A stretch of DNA of 64,000 nt from Natrinema marinum (GCF_024296685.1 NZ_CP100763.1:2976001-3040000); one strand, 5' to 3'. Positions 35,327 to 44,488 are shown, counted from the stretch's first letter. Notes: a model not told the origin generated them from the sequence alone. Numbers and translations: made by a program.

Positions 35327-35866
35327 TTACTCGAGGTCGACCCGGAACGTACACTCGTCGGCGCCGTCGTCGACGCAGGCCGTCTCCGTGACCGTCGCGT
35401 CGGCACCGTAGGCGGCGGCGAACCCCTCGAGGATGCCGTGAGCAAGTCCACAGTACTGCTGGTCCCGGTGGGTGTCGTACGTGACGACCGTCCCGTCTGA
35501 CTCGCGGGAACAGGAGATGGCCGGGAGCGACGCCTCCTTCGTCGCGTCGTCGACGTCGTCGTAGACGTCCTCGAGCGACGCGAGCAGTTCCGCGAACTCC
35601 CAGTCCCGGCGCAAGTGGGCGCTGAACGTCGAGAGCAGTTCGGGGGCGAGCGTCCGCCCGAAATCGCGCTCGATAGCGTCCCTGTCCTGGGTCGCCATCG
35701 ACGAGAGGCGTTCGAGGACGGTGTCGATCTCCGCGTCGTCGTAGTGGGTGACGGGGAGGTATAGCTTCGGCTCGAGGTCGGTCTGCTCGACGATCGTGTC
35801 CCAGGTGTCGTCGTCGGTTCGCTCGACGACGTACTCCTTGAGGGACTTGTGGACGATTCCGTGCAT
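35327..35866 (-). CDS. H-NOX (heme NO/O2-binding)-like protein with Tyr at the proximal ligand position
   Basis: The 179-residue protein has the length and layout of an H-NOX domain, starting MHGIVHKSLKEYV. By hand alignment to bacterial H-NOX, the heme-ligating His near residue 102 aligns with Tyr102 in LEDVYDDV. The YxSxR heme-propionate motif aligns with YDTHR (Tyr130, Thr132, Arg134). The C-terminus CVDDGADECTFRVDL matches the family. The ATG at 35866 fits H-NOX starts; an ATG at 35914 adds 16 residues. It lies 101 bp downstream of prs on the same strand and next to no cyclase, kinase or chemoreceptor gene. It may bind heme differently or sense another ligand. The fold is likely; the ligand assignment is from my alignment. 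Confidence 0.72.
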   Translation of the reverse strand: MHGIVHKSLKEYVVERTDDDTWDTIVEQTDLEPKLYLPVTHYDDAEIDTVLERLSSMATQDRDAIERDFGRTLAPELLSTFSAHLRRDWEFAELLASLEDVYDDVDDATKEASLPAISCSRESDGTVVTYDTHRDQQYCGLAHGILEGFAAAYGADATVTETACVDDGADECTFRVDLE

Positions 35867-35967
35867 GTGGCTCCCTTCTATCCGTTCTCGCGGCACTCTC
35901 GCGGTCGCCTCCATCGTGCCACGCGCTAACAGCTAGGTCAGTGTCTGGGGACTACTTAATCGTTTGC

Positions 35968-36825
35968 TTACAAGTGTCGTGCGAGAAGCGGGGCGATCGA
36001 GACGGTGTCGACGCCGCGCTCGATAGTGTCGGTGCCGTAGATCGCCTCGACGCCGGCCCGAGAGAGCTTCGTGACGGCGTTTCGGGCCAGCAGTGGGTGG
36101 ACGCAGGTGACGAAGACGCGGCCGACGCTCCGGTCGCGGAGGACGGCGACGGCCTCGCTCATCGTCGAGCCGGTCGCGATGATGTCGTCGACGACGACCA
36201 CGTCGCGGCCGGCCACGTCGACGTCGCTCGGGGTGATTTCGACCTCGGTGCCGGAGTGGCGAGTCTTCTCGAAGTAGTCGGTCTCGCCCGCGCCGTAGGC
36301 GTCGTGGACGGTCTCGGCGAGCTCGGTCGCGCCGGCGTCGGGCGCGAGGAAAACCGGCTCCGCGAGCTCGTCGGGTAGCGGTTCGGCCAGCCGGCTCGCC
36401 GCGTCGACCGCGGTCGCCGTCGGCTCGAAGAACTCACAGACGCCCTCCTCGTGGGGGTTGACGGTCAGGACGCGGTCCGTCCCGGTCGAAATCGCACGGG
36501 CAACCGCCCGCGCGGAGATGGGATGCCCTGGCTCGAAGGCCGCGTCCTGCCGGCCGTAGCCCATGTACGGCAAAACGGTGATGACCTCCTCGACGCCGGC
36601 TTCGCGGACCGCGTCCTGCAACTGGAGCACCTCGAGGTGGGCGTCGCTCGAGACGGTCGAGGCGACGATCACCGCCCGATCGGGCTCGGCGTCGGCGACG
36701 CCGGGGGCGGCCGCGAGCAGTTCGCCGTCGGGAAAGCGGTCGTACTCGACGGCGGCGAGTGGTTCCTCGAGTTCGCGTGCGAGCGCCGCGGCGAGGGCCT
36801 GCGACGCGGATCCGCTGACGATCAT
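35968..36825 (-). CDS. prs: Ribose-phosphate pyrophosphokinase
   Basis: The 285-residue enzyme makes PRPP from ribose 5-phosphate and ATP, feeding nucleotide and histidine synthesis and the upp salvage step. The PRPP-binding motif is VVVVDDIIATGSTM (209-222). PYMGYGRQD and HEEGVCEFF are the ATP and catalytic-loop regions, and HPISARAVA is present. The length fits the archaeal class. The ATG at 36825 begins the family (MIVSGSASQALAAALARE). The next gene upstream, 68 bp away on the same strand, is the beta-propeller protein, a conserved haloarchaeal neighbour as far as I recall. Confidence 0.95.
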   Translation of the reverse strand: MIVSGSASQALAAALARELEEPLAAVEYDRFPDGELLAAAPGVADAEPDRAVIVASTVSSDAHLEVLQLQDAVREAGVEEVITVLPYMGYGRQDAAFEPGHPISARAVARAISTGTDRVLTVNPHEEGVCEFFEPTATAVDAASRLAEPLPDELAEPVFLAPDAGATELAETVHDAYGAGETDYFEKTRHSGTEVEITPSDVDVAGRDVVVVDDIIATGSTMSEAVAVLRDRSVGRVFVTCVHPLLARNAVTKLSRAGVEAIYGTDTIERGVDTVSIAPLLARHL

Positions 36826-36893
36826 AGTCGGTGGGACAGGCCGGGGGGTAAACCCGTTTTCGTTCTGCCGGCGATTCGCCCCGGATTTCGGGA

Positions 36894-37808
36894 TCAGTCG
36901 GCGCCGTCGTCCGCGCTCGGTGCCGCGGCCGCGGGGATCGCCAGCCCGGCCACGTCGGTGACGCCCAGGGTTCGCGTCCGCCAACCGCCCTCGCTCGCCG
37001 ACAGGAAGGTCCCGTCGGCGGTGACTGCGTAGACCGCGTCGCCGTAGCCGACACCGACGATCCCGCCGCTGGGCTGGCTCACCCCCTCGAGCGCCCGCCA
37101 CTCCCCGTCGGCAGCGTACTCGTAGACTGCGTCGTCCGAGACGGCGTGGGCGCGCTCGAGGCGGCCCCGTTCCGAGCGCGGGTCCGCCGCGACGGTCCGG
37201 AAGTCGCCCTCGAGAACCTCCATCCAGCCGTTGCCGAGCTTGTAGAGCCCGTCTGCGGTGGCAGCGAGCGGGACGCCGGCGGCCGAGACATCGCGCACGT
37301 CCGTCAGTCCGGCGTGATCGAGCCCGTCGTCGTGGACGCGGTAGACGCCATCGTCGGTTCCCAGCAGATCGCCGTCGATGGCTCGCACCGGCGTGCCGAG
37401 ATCGTCGGTGAGGGTCGTCCACGCGTCGGTTCCGGCCGGGCGACGGGCGACGCGGCCGTCCCGACCGGCCGCGAGCAGGTCGCCGCCGTCGTAGCCGACG
37501 GCGACCGCCGGGCCGAACCCCGTTTCGGCGAACGATTCGTCGCCGGCGGCGACCGGCCCGTCGCCCGCTCCGCCGTCGTCGGTCTGGGTGTCCTCGAGCG
37601 CGAACTCCCGAACGTCCTCGTCGGTCGCGACGGCGACGCTGCTGGGCGTCGCCGCGACGCCGCGCGCGGTACAGCGCTCGCAAAGGCCGAACTCGCCGAC
37701 GGTGTCGCCGGCGACCCGGACGCGGACGACGCCGATCGCGCTCGCGACGTAGACGGTGATCGCCCCCTCGCGGTCGCCGAAGACGCGCTTTTCCTCGATC
37801 GTGTCCAT
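36894..37808 (-). CDS. HVO_0234-type beta-propeller protein
   Basis: The 304-residue protein is built from short repeating strands with glycine-rich turns (LLAAGRDGRVARRP, LLGTDDGVYRVHDDG, AVYAVTADGTFLS), as expected for a beta propeller. It corresponds to the haloarchaeal family named after HVO_0234 (from memory). It has no signal peptide, so it is probably cytosolic. An acidic loop (about 75-90) is inserted after the second blade. It sits directly upstream of prs on the same strand. A protein-interaction or regulatory role is plausible; no enzymatic motif is evident. Confidence 0.72.
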   Translation of the reverse strand: MDTIEEKRVFGDREGAITVYVASAIGVVRVRVAGDTVGEFGLCERCTARGVAATPSSVAVATDEDVREFALEDTQTDDGGAGDGPVAAGDESFAETGFGPAVAVGYDGGDLLAAGRDGRVARRPAGTDAWTTLTDDLGTPVRAIDGDLLGTDDGVYRVHDDGLDHAGLTDVRDVSAAGVPLAATADGLYKLGNGWMEVLEGDFRTVAADPRSERGRLERAHAVSDDAVYEYAADGEWRALEGVSQPSGGIVGVGYGDAVYAVTADGTFLSASEGGWRTRTLGVTDVAGLAIPAAAAPSADDGAD

Positions 37809-37910
37809 ACGTGACCGTCGGGTGGGCGGGCCGAAAACGTTCCGTCACGGGGCCTGCGCGACGGTCGTTTTGCGGAATCCCTTTGAGGAGGCCGGTTAGA
37901 CTAACGCGTA

Positions 37911-39287
37911 ATGCAAGTGTTCGGATCGAGCGGGACCCGGGGCGTCGCCAACGAGGAGCTGACGCCCGCGTTCGTCCTGCGCGTCGCGAAAGCGGCGGGA
38001 ACGGCCTGGGACGACGGTCACGGTGGGGCCCGAGTCGCCATCGCTCGAGACACGCGCCACACCGGGCGGATGCTGGCCGACGCGGCCGCGAGCGGGCTGG
38101 CGAGTACGGGGACCGATGTCGACCGCCTCGGCGTCCTCCCCACGCCGGGGGCACAGGCCTACGCCGAACGGGAAGGGGTGCCGGTCATGGTCATCACCGC
38201 CTCGCACAACCCGCCGCCGTACAACGGCGTCAAACTCGTCGGCCACGACGGCGTCGAGCTCTCGATCGCCGATCTCGAGGCGATCGAGGAGACGCTGCTA
38301 ACCGAATCGTTCGCCGTCGCTCCCTGGGACGAGACGGGCCGCGTCCGCGAGATCGACGGCGCGGGGCGGGAGTACGTCGACGAACTGCTCGCGGCCGCCG
38401 ACCGGGAGGCGATCGCCGACGCCGAGCTCACCGTCGCGCTCGATCCGGGTCACGGCGCGGGCTCGCTGACCAGCCCCGAGTTCTTCCGCGAACTCGGCTG
38501 TCGCGTCGTCACCGTCAACGCCCAGCCTGACGGCCACTTCCCCGGTCGCGATCCAGAACCCATCCCGAGTAACCTCGCCGATCTGGGCCGGCTCGTCCGC
38601 GCGACCGACGCCGACGTGGGGATCGCCCACGACGGCGACGCCGACCGCGCCATCTTCTTCGACCAGAACGGGGAGTACGTCGAGGGCGACGCCACCCTCG
38701 CCGCGCTCGCCGCCGCCGAACTCGAGCCCGGCGACACCACCGTCTCCGCTGTCAACGTCTCTCAGCGCCTCGTCGACGTCGTGAACGAGGTCGACGCCGA
38801 ACTCGAGCTCACCCCGATCGGCTCGACCAACATCATCACCCGCATCGAGGAACTCGAGGACAACGGCGAACGCGTGCCGATCGCCGGCGAGGGCAACGGC
38901 GGGATCTTCTTCCCGAACTACCGGCTCTCCCGTGACGGCGCGTTCACCGCGGCGCGCTTCCTCGAGTTAGTCGCCCAGCGGCCGGTCAGCGAGATCGTCG
39001 CGCCCTACGACGGCTACGTCAACGTCCGGCGCAACGTCGAGTACGAGTCGACGGCCGAACGCGACGCGATGCTCGACGCGGCGGCCAACCAGGCGCAGGC
39101 GGCCGACGCCGAACTGAACACTCGCGACGGCTACCGGCTCGACTACGGCGACGCCTGGGTGCTCGCCCGCCCTTCCGGAACCGAGCCGCTCGTCCGGATC
39201 TACGCCGAAGCCCGCGATGGCGACCGCGCCGCGCGACTCGCCGACGACATGTACGAGGCGCTGGCGGCGGCGAAAGCCGACGTCTGA
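37911..39287 (+). CDS. Phosphoglucosamine/phosphomannomutase family protein
   Basis: The 458-residue phosphohexomutase interconverts hexose 1- and 6-phosphates. The phosphoserine loop is TASHNPPPYNG with Ser98. The Mg2+ loop is DGDADRAIFF, the sugar-binding loop is GEGNGGIFF, and the C-terminal phosphate-binding motif is RPSGTEPLVRIYAE. The length suits the GlmM/ManB-like archaeal class. The choice between GlmM (glucosamine) and phosphomannomutase cannot be made by reading. It is divergent from the beta-propeller gene. UDP-GlcNAc or mannose donors would serve S-layer glycosylation. Confidence 0.88.
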   Translation: MQVFGSSGTRGVANEELTPAFVLRVAKAAGTAWDDGHGGARVAIARDTRHTGRMLADAAASGLASTGTDVDRLGVLPTPGAQAYAEREGVPVMVITASHNPPPYNGVKLVGHDGVELSIADLEAIEETLLTESFAVAPWDETGRVREIDGAGREYVDELLAAADREAIADAELTVALDPGHGAGSLTSPEFFRELGCRVVTVNAQPDGHFPGRDPEPIPSNLADLGRLVRATDADVGIAHDGDADRAIFFDQNGEYVEGDATLAALAAAELEPGDTTVSAVNVSQRLVDVVNEVDAELELTPIGSTNIITRIEELEDNGERVPIAGEGNGGIFFPNYRLSRDGAFTAARFLELVAQRPVSEIVAPYDGYVNVRRNVEYESTAERDAMLDAAANQAQAADAELNTRDGYRLDYGDAWVLARPSGTEPLVRIYAEARDGDRAARLADDMYEALAAAKADV

Positions 39288-39395
39288 ATCGTCTCAGCTG
39301 CTACTCTCGTATCGTTTCCGTTTCGCGTCCGCTATCGGAGAGCGTCCGCCACTCGTCTCTCAGGCGGTCCGATAGTGCCGAACCGTTCCGGGGGG

Positions 39396-40574
39396 TTAGA
39401 TCGGATCGTCGACTTCGAGCGCCGCCTCGAGTCGCTCGCGCTCCGTCCGTAACTCCTCGAGTTCGGCGTCGACGCGGCCGTCGGCCAGCCGCTCTCGCTC
39501 CTCGGGGGTGAGCTGCGCGACGGCCTGCGCCGCGGTCTGGAGCCGATCGTAGTCGGCGTCGGTCGCCAGCAGGCGAACCGCGCGCAGCGCCGCGACGACT
39601 TCCTCGTCGGCGACCCGTGCGACGAACGGCCGGTACTCTCGCACCCGATGGCGCAGTTCCCCGGCCGGCCCCGGCGGCCAGTCGATCGTCAGCGGCTCGG
39701 CGTCGATCCCGTCGAGGAACGTCTGCTGGGTCGCCACGTTGCGCTTGAGTTCGTCGGCGCTGTCGACGTAATGAGAGAGCTTCGACCGGGAGTAGTCGGC
39801 GTACTCGAGCAATTCGGGAATCGAATACTCCCCCGCTGGATTCTCCCGCACGTACCTCGCCAGATCGTCGGGCGGGCGCTCGTAGCCTACGAAGGGGTAC
39901 CACTGACTGCGCTCGAGCAGGTCGAACACCTCCCGCGCGCTGGCCGCGAGCCGGTACTCGTCGAACGCCTCACGAACGGCTTCGTTGTAGGTCTGGATCG
40001 GATCGCGAAGTCGCTCGACCGGCGCGTCCAGATCGGCGTTCGCGAGTTCGAGCAGCCGTTCGCGCTCGACGATCGCATCGTCGAGGTCACGCCGGCGCTT
40101 GTTCGCGGTCTTGCGCGCCTCGGCGAGGGCCTCGCGTGCGGTCTCGCGTTCGTCGAGCATGTCGGCGTACTCCGCTGCGGGCTCGAGCGCATCGTGAGCG
40201 CGCTCGAAGTCCGATTCGCTGAGCCGGCGCTTGTCGATCGCGTCGAGGGCGTCTTCGAACGCCTCGCGCTCGGGGAGGTCGTCGTCGAGGTCCGAGACGA
40301 GCGTATCGAATTTTCCCTCGAGTTCGATGTAGGCCTGAAAGTTCTCCTTCCCGGTCCCGGTCGCGCGGTCGACGTAGTCTTCGAGCAGTTTGGTCGCGTT
40401 CCGATAGGCCGTCGCAACTTCCGTGACGGTCGCCTCGCCGCGGTCGTCGATCCGCGTCTCGACCGCTTCGAGCCGGTCGCGGGCGGCCTCGAGGGCCTCG
40501 AGCGGCGTCGCCTCGCCGTCGCTTCCGACCCCGGCGCTCGAGCCGGCGTCGGTGGGAGGGGCGCGCTCGCTCAT
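39396..40574 (-). CDS. DUF7118-type coiled-coil protein
   Basis: The 392-residue protein is almost entirely helical and highly charged. Coiled coils occupy about residues 25-180 and the last 45 residues. A central segment (about 205-300) contains SQWYPFVGYERPPDDLARYVRENP and SIPELLEYADYSRSKLSHYV and may be globular with a helix-turn-helix look. The family name DUF7118 is from memory. It starts one base after the stop of hisI on the same strand, so the two are probably co-transcribed. No function is known; an SMC-like or scaffold role is one possibility. Confidence 0.65.
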   Translation of the reverse strand: MSERAPPTDAGSSAGVGSDGEATPLEALEAARDRLEAVETRIDDRGEATVTEVATAYRNATKLLEDYVDRATGTGKENFQAYIELEGKFDTLVSDLDDDLPEREAFEDALDAIDKRRLSESDFERAHDALEPAAEYADMLDERETAREALAEARKTANKRRRDLDDAIVERERLLELANADLDAPVERLRDPIQTYNEAVREAFDEYRLAASAREVFDLLERSQWYPFVGYERPPDDLARYVRENPAGEYSIPELLEYADYSRSKLSHYVDSADELKRNVATQQTFLDGIDAEPLTIDWPPGPAGELRHRVREYRPFVARVADEEVVAALRAVRLLATDADYDRLQTAAQAVAQLTPEERERLADGRVDAELEELRTERERLEAALEVDDPI

Positions 40575-40575
40575 C

Positions 40576-40944
40576 TCACTCGTAGACGGCGTCGGGGTCG
40601 AACACTTGTTCGCCGACGTGTTCGCCCTCTACCGTCCGGTAGAAACAGGATCGGTGGCCGGTGTGGCACGCCCCGCCCGCCTGGTCGACCAGATACAGGA
40701 GGGTGTCGGCGTCGCAGTCGACGCGGACCTCCTCGACGGACTGGACGTGGCCGCTCGTCGCCCCCTTCTCCCAGAGTTCGTCCCGGCTCCGCGAGTAGTA
40801 GTGTGCGCGTCCGGTCTCCCGAGTTCGCTCGAGGGCTTGCGGCGAGACGTACGCGAGCATCAGCACCTCGCCGGTGTCGGCGTCCTGTGCCACGGCGGGG
40901 ACGAGTCCGTCCTCGCCGAAGTCGACCGAAACGTCGTCGTCCAT
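40576..40944 (-). CDS. hisI: Phosphoribosyl-AMP cyclohydrolase
   Basis: The 122-residue enzyme opens the purine ring of PR-AMP in histidine synthesis. Metal-binding residues are in [13 protein letters not shown] and the cysteine/histidine cluster is [34 protein letters not shown] is typical. It is monofunctional, without the HisE pyrophosphohydrolase domain. The ATG at 40944 begins the conserved sequence. It lies just upstream of the DUF7118 gene with a 1-bp gap, a likely operon. hisB and hisA lie over 20 kb away. Confidence 0.94.
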   Translation of the reverse strand: MDDDVSVDFGEDGLVPAVAQDADTGEVLMLAYVSPQALERTRETGRAHYYSRSRDELWEKGATSGHVQSVEEVRVDCDADTLLYLVDQAGGACHTGHRSCFYRTVEGEHVGEQVFDPDAVYE

Positions 40945-41042
40945 ACGCGAGACGTTGATCGGCCGAGCGATAGGTCTTTTGCCGCGGGCGAGCCGCCGAG
41001 AATCGTCTCGAGGGGCATCGGACTGAAAAAGCGAGTGGTGCG

Positions 41043-41312
41043 CTACCGGCCGTTCCAACTCCAGCGGGCGAGAGCGACCAGTGCGATCGCCGCCGCCACG
41101 AAGCCGATCGCCACGACGACCGTCCCAGTCGCGCTCGTCGACGCCGCGATCAGCCCCGACATCAGCATGAGTCCGACGACCAGTAGCAGGAGGCCGAACA
41201 TCGAGACGATCGCCAGTCCGATCCCCTCGCGGATCCCCCACCTCGTCGCCGCGGCGTCCTCGAGGGCGCTCTTCGTCGGGTACTGTTCTGGACCGCGGTA
41301 GGGGGTTGCCAT
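41043..41312 (-). CDS. Small membrane protein with two helices
   Basis: The 89-residue protein starts [14 protein letters not shown] and has two hydrophobic segments, [21 protein letters not shown] and [23 protein letters not shown]. An upstream ATG at 41345 would add 11 residues. CATAAACC (41351-41358, minus strand) could be a TATA box with a short leader to 41312. No family is recognised. Confidence 0.55.
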   Translation of the reverse strand: MATPYRGPEQYPTKSALEDAAATRWGIREGIGLAIVSMFGLLLLVVGLMLMSGLIAASTSATGTVVVAIGFVAAAIALVALARWSWNGR

Positions 41313-41503
41313 CTCTCTCGCCTCTGCTGGTACGTACGTTAGCATTCAGCATAAACCGCGCTCACGGCGGACCGGACTGTCCGGATCTCGGGCGGTTGGC
41401 GGCCGGCGGGTCCTTTCCTCTCTACGACCGCCCACAACGAGATCACGGCGGCTAATCGTTTCTCGGACTGAGACGAAACAGAGGGGCAGTATCGGTCGAG
41501 CGC

Positions 41504-43090
41504 TTAGCTCTGGCCGTTCAGCGTGATGTCGTTGATACCGATGATCCGCTCGTCGGCCTCGAGTTCCTCTTTGGCCTCGGTGGGCACCTCGCTGTCGACG
41601 TTGTAGACGGTCAGGGCCTCGCCGCCGATGGTCTCGCGGGCGTTGAACATGCCGGCGATGTTGACGTCGTAGTCACCCATGACGGAGCCGATGAGGCCGA
41701 TGACGCCGGGTTCGTCCGTGTTGCGCGCGATGACCATCCGGCCGTGGGGGATGGCGTCGACGCGGTAGCCGTCGATACGGACGATGCGCGGGTCGTCGCC
41801 GGCGAAGAGGGTGCCGTCGACCGAGACCTCGTCGTCGTCGTTGCTGACGGTCACCGAGATCAGGCTCTGGAAGTCCTCGGCCTGACGGGTCTTGGACTCG
41901 GTGACGTCGACGCCGCGATCCTCGGCGATCTGTGGCGCGTTGACGGCGTTGACCTGCCACTCGAGCGGTTCGAAGATGCCCTTGAGCGCGCTCGCGGTGA
42001 CGAACTCGACGTCCTCGCCGGCGATGTCGCCCTCGTAGACGACCTCGACGTCCTCGATGCGGCCCTCGAGGAGTTGGGCGGCGACCTTGCCGGCGGTCTC
42101 GGCGATCTCGATGTAGGGCTCGACGCGGGGGAACGCGCTCTCGTCGATCGACGGGGCGTTGAGAGCGTTGGCGACCGGCTCGCCGATCAGCGCGGCGTTG
42201 ACTTGCTCCGCGGTGGAGGTCGCGACGTTCTCCTGGGCGGCCTCCGTCGAGGCCCCGAGGTGTGGCGTGACGATGATGTCGTCGTGCTCGAGCAGCGGCG
42301 AGTCGGGCGAGAGCGGTTCCTCGGCGAAGACGTCCAGCGCCGCGCCGGCTACGGTGCCGTCTTCGACTTTCGCCGCGAGGGCGTCCTCGTCGACGACGCC
42401 GCCGCGGGCGCAGTTGATCAGGTAGCCGTTCCCGAGCAGGTCGAGTTCGTCCTCGCTGATGAGCCCCTCCGTCTCCGGCGTGAGCGGGGTGTGGACGGTC
42501 AGGAAGTCCGCTCGCTCGAGGCTCGCCTCGAGATCGACGAGTTCCGCGCCGATGCGGTCGGCGCGCTCCTCGCTGATGTAGGGGTCGTAGGCGACGATAT
42601 CCATGCCCAGCGAGTCGAGTTTCTTGGCGACCTCCTGGCCGACGCGGCCGAGGCCGACGACGCCGAGGGTCTTGCTGTCGAGTTCGGCCCCGAGATAGTC
42701 GCTTTTGGCCCACTCGCCGTTCTTGAGGCGGATGTGGGCCTGCGGGATCGAGCGAGCGGCCGCGAACGTCATCGCGACGGTGTGCTCGGCGGCCGCGCGG
42801 ACGTTGCCCTCGGGGGCGTTGGCGACGATGACGCCGTGGTCCGTCGCGGCGTCGATGTCGATGTTGTCGACGCCGATACCGGCTCGGCCGACGATGGCCA
42901 GTTCCTCGGCGGCGTCGAAGACCTCCTCGGTGACTTCCGTCCCGGAGCGAACGATCAGTCCGTTGGCGTCCGCGACCGCCTCGAGGAGCGCGTCGCCCTC
43001 GAGTTCGTAGCCCGTCTCGACCTCGTGGCCGGCGTCTCTGAGTACGTCCAGACCCGCGTCTGCGATCGGATCCGTGACGAGAACCTTCAT
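41504..43090 (-). CDS. serA: D-3-phosphoglycerate dehydrogenase
   Basis: The 528-residue enzyme oxidises 3-phosphoglycerate to 3-phosphohydroxypyruvate, the first step of serine synthesis. A Rossmann NAD-binding fold carries GVVGLGRVGQEVAKKL. The catalytic region includes NCARGGVVDEDAL and TPHLGASTEAAQEN with the active-site His. The intervening ASB domain (about 315-450) and the C-terminal ACT domain (about 455-528) make the long form that usually responds to serine. The ATG at 43090 begins MKVLVTDPIADAGLDVL; upstream sequence to 43291 does not fit. serB lies 1.4 kb away on the opposite strand. Confidence 0.96.
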   Translation of the reverse strand: MKVLVTDPIADAGLDVLRDAGHEVETGYELEGDALLEAVADANGLIVRSGTEVTEEVFDAAEELAIVGRAGIGVDNIDIDAATDHGVIVANAPEGNVRAAAEHTVAMTFAAARSIPQAHIRLKNGEWAKSDYLGAELDSKTLGVVGLGRVGQEVAKKLDSLGMDIVAYDPYISEERADRIGAELVDLEASLERADFLTVHTPLTPETEGLISEDELDLLGNGYLINCARGGVVDEDALAAKVEDGTVAGAALDVFAEEPLSPDSPLLEHDDIIVTPHLGASTEAAQENVATSTAEQVNAALIGEPVANALNAPSIDESAFPRVEPYIEIAETAGKVAAQLLEGRIEDVEVVYEGDIAGEDVEFVTASALKGIFEPLEWQVNAVNAPQIAEDRGVDVTESKTRQAEDFQSLISVTVSNDDDEVSVDGTLFAGDDPRIVRIDGYRVDAIPHGRMVIARNTDEPGVIGLIGSVMGDYDVNIAGMFNARETIGGEALTVYNVDSEVPTEAKEELEADERIIGINDITLNGQS

Positions 43091-43228
43091 GCGCGGGACA
43101 ACCGCGCGGAGAACGTAAACCCTTCCGTTGTGGTCGGGGCAGGCAAAAAATACCGCTTTCGGGACGGCGTTCCTGCACGCTGAAAATCCACGGCACGAAC
43201 TATGCCTATAGGCGATGTCTCCTCGAGT

Positions 43229-43690
43229 ATGTACGACCGGATTCTGCTGCCGACCGACGCGGAGAAAGGGACGGAACTGGCGACCGAACATGCCATCGCT
43301 GCTGCCGAGCGGACCGGCGCGGAGCTACACCTGCTGTACGTCGTCGACAGCGATGTCTACGCCTCCTACAGCGGCGACGAGTACGTCCACGAGTTCGAAG
43401 GACTCGAGGCCGCCCTCGAACAGGTCGGCGAGGACGCCCTCGAGTCGGCGGCCGAAGCGGCCAGGGAGGCGGGGCTCGAGCCGACGACGGTCGTTCGACA
43501 CGGCTCGCCCCACGAGGAAATCCTCGCGTACGCCGACGAGGCGGACGTGGATCTGCTCGTGATGGGGTCGAAGGAACGGTCCGGCGAGTACCGTCAACTG
43601 CTGGGGAGCGTCACCGACCGCGTCGCGCGGCTGGCCTCGCGGCCGGTGACGATCGTCAAAACGCCGGTAGAAGAAGACGACGCGGACTGA
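43229..43690 (+). CDS. Universal stress protein (UspA family)
   Basis: The 153-residue protein is a single Usp domain. It starts MYDRILLPTDAEKG and ends with the ATP-binding signature GSKERSGEYRQLLGSVTDRVARLASRPVTIVK (G-2x-G-9x-G-S/T type with substitutions). An in-frame ATG at 43202 would add nine residues. The shorter start matches the family and leaves the palindrome GCCTATAGGC upstream as a possible promoter or operator. Usp proteins bind ATP and respond to stress; no specific partner is evident. It is divergent from serA. Confidence 0.88.
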   Translation: MYDRILLPTDAEKGTELATEHAIAAAERTGAELHLLYVVDSDVYASYSGDEYVHEFEGLEAALEQVGEDALESAAEAAREAGLEPTTVVRHGSPHEEILAYADEADVDLLVMGSKERSGEYRQLLGSVTDRVARLASRPVTIVKTPVEEDDAD

Positions 43691-43705
43691 CTCCAGACCG
43701 TCGGC

Positions 43706-44389
43706 TCACCGCTCAGCCGCCAGTAGCCTCGGAACGGCTGCGACGCCGGCTCCGATCGCAGTGAACACCACCGCGGTGCCGCCGATCGCCGCGAACAGGG
43801 ATGGCTCGATCGCGACGGCGATCGTCTCGGTCTCACGGTCTCCGGTTGGCGTCCAGCGACCGATCGTCGCGAGGCCGGCCGTGAGGACGACGTAGCTCAG
43901 CAACAGCGAGCCGAGCGCGAGGCCCGCTTCCCGCCTCGTCTCGAGGCGGACGCTGCGCACGAGGAGGTAGCCGGCAATCAATAGAACGACGGCCGGGACG
44001 AGAGCGGTAACGTTGGTCGTCAGACCGCGAATGACTCCGTACGCTCCTTGTATCGCCTCCTCGCCGCGCTCGATCGGCGCGCCGTGGCTTCCGAGCGCGA
44101 TCAGTCCCGTGATGACCACGCGGCTCGGTCGGTCCTCCATACCGCTGAACAACCCCCCGGCGAACATCGCTCCGACCAGTTGGTACGTCACTGCGACGAC
44201 GGTGACGAAGGCACCGATACCCGAGACGGCCCCGGCTTTCCACGGCGGAACGGCCAACCGCCGCTGCCGTGGATACCGTGTGTCGGTCGGTTCTTCCTCG
44301 CATTCGTCGTCGGCATCGTCCTCGTCGCTCTCTCGTTCGTCCTCGAGACGTGGTCCTTTGTCGTACTCGAACCGTCGATCTGACGACAT
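43706..44389 (-). CDS. Multi-span membrane protein with acidic N-terminus (DUF7978-like)
   Basis: The 227-residue protein has a polar, very acidic N-terminus (residues 1-45) and four to five hydrophobic helices (about 50-75, 90-105, 125-148, 155-175, 195-220). It resembles in layout the gene at 45890-46669: an acidic cytosolic start, a PPWKAGA/LPIKQGA motif before the first helix, and several helices. I think both belong to one haloarchaeal family of unknown function. It is convergent with the Usp gene. Its start lies 121 bp from the divergent serB start. Confidence 0.6.
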   Translation of the reverse strand: MSSDRRFEYDKGPRLEDERESDEDDADDECEEEPTDTRYPRQRRLAVPPWKAGAVSGIGAFVTVVAVTYQLVGAMFAGGLFSGMEDRPSRVVITGLIALGSHGAPIERGEEAIQGAYGVIRGLTTNVTALVPAVVLLIAGYLLVRSVRLETRREAGLALGSLLLSYVVLTAGLATIGRWTPTGDRETETIAVAIEPSLFAAIGGTAVVFTAIGAGVAAVPRLLAAER

Positions 44390-44481
44390 GTATCGGGCAA
44401 CGAAAGCGGGTCGATAATACGTTTCGGTCGGTCCCGGACCGAAAACAGCGGCCCGCAGCGCCAGTCCGAAACCTGAACTGG

Positions 44482-44488
44482 TTTATCC
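44482..44488 (+). promoter_or_regulatory. TATA element for serB
   Basis: TTTATCC lies 23-29 nt upstream of the ATG at 44511, consistent with a leaderless serB transcript. Confidence 0.55.

Noticed and set aside
41744-43183. Long open frame opposite serA
   Set aside because: Antisense shadow of a clear serA; no recognisable domain.
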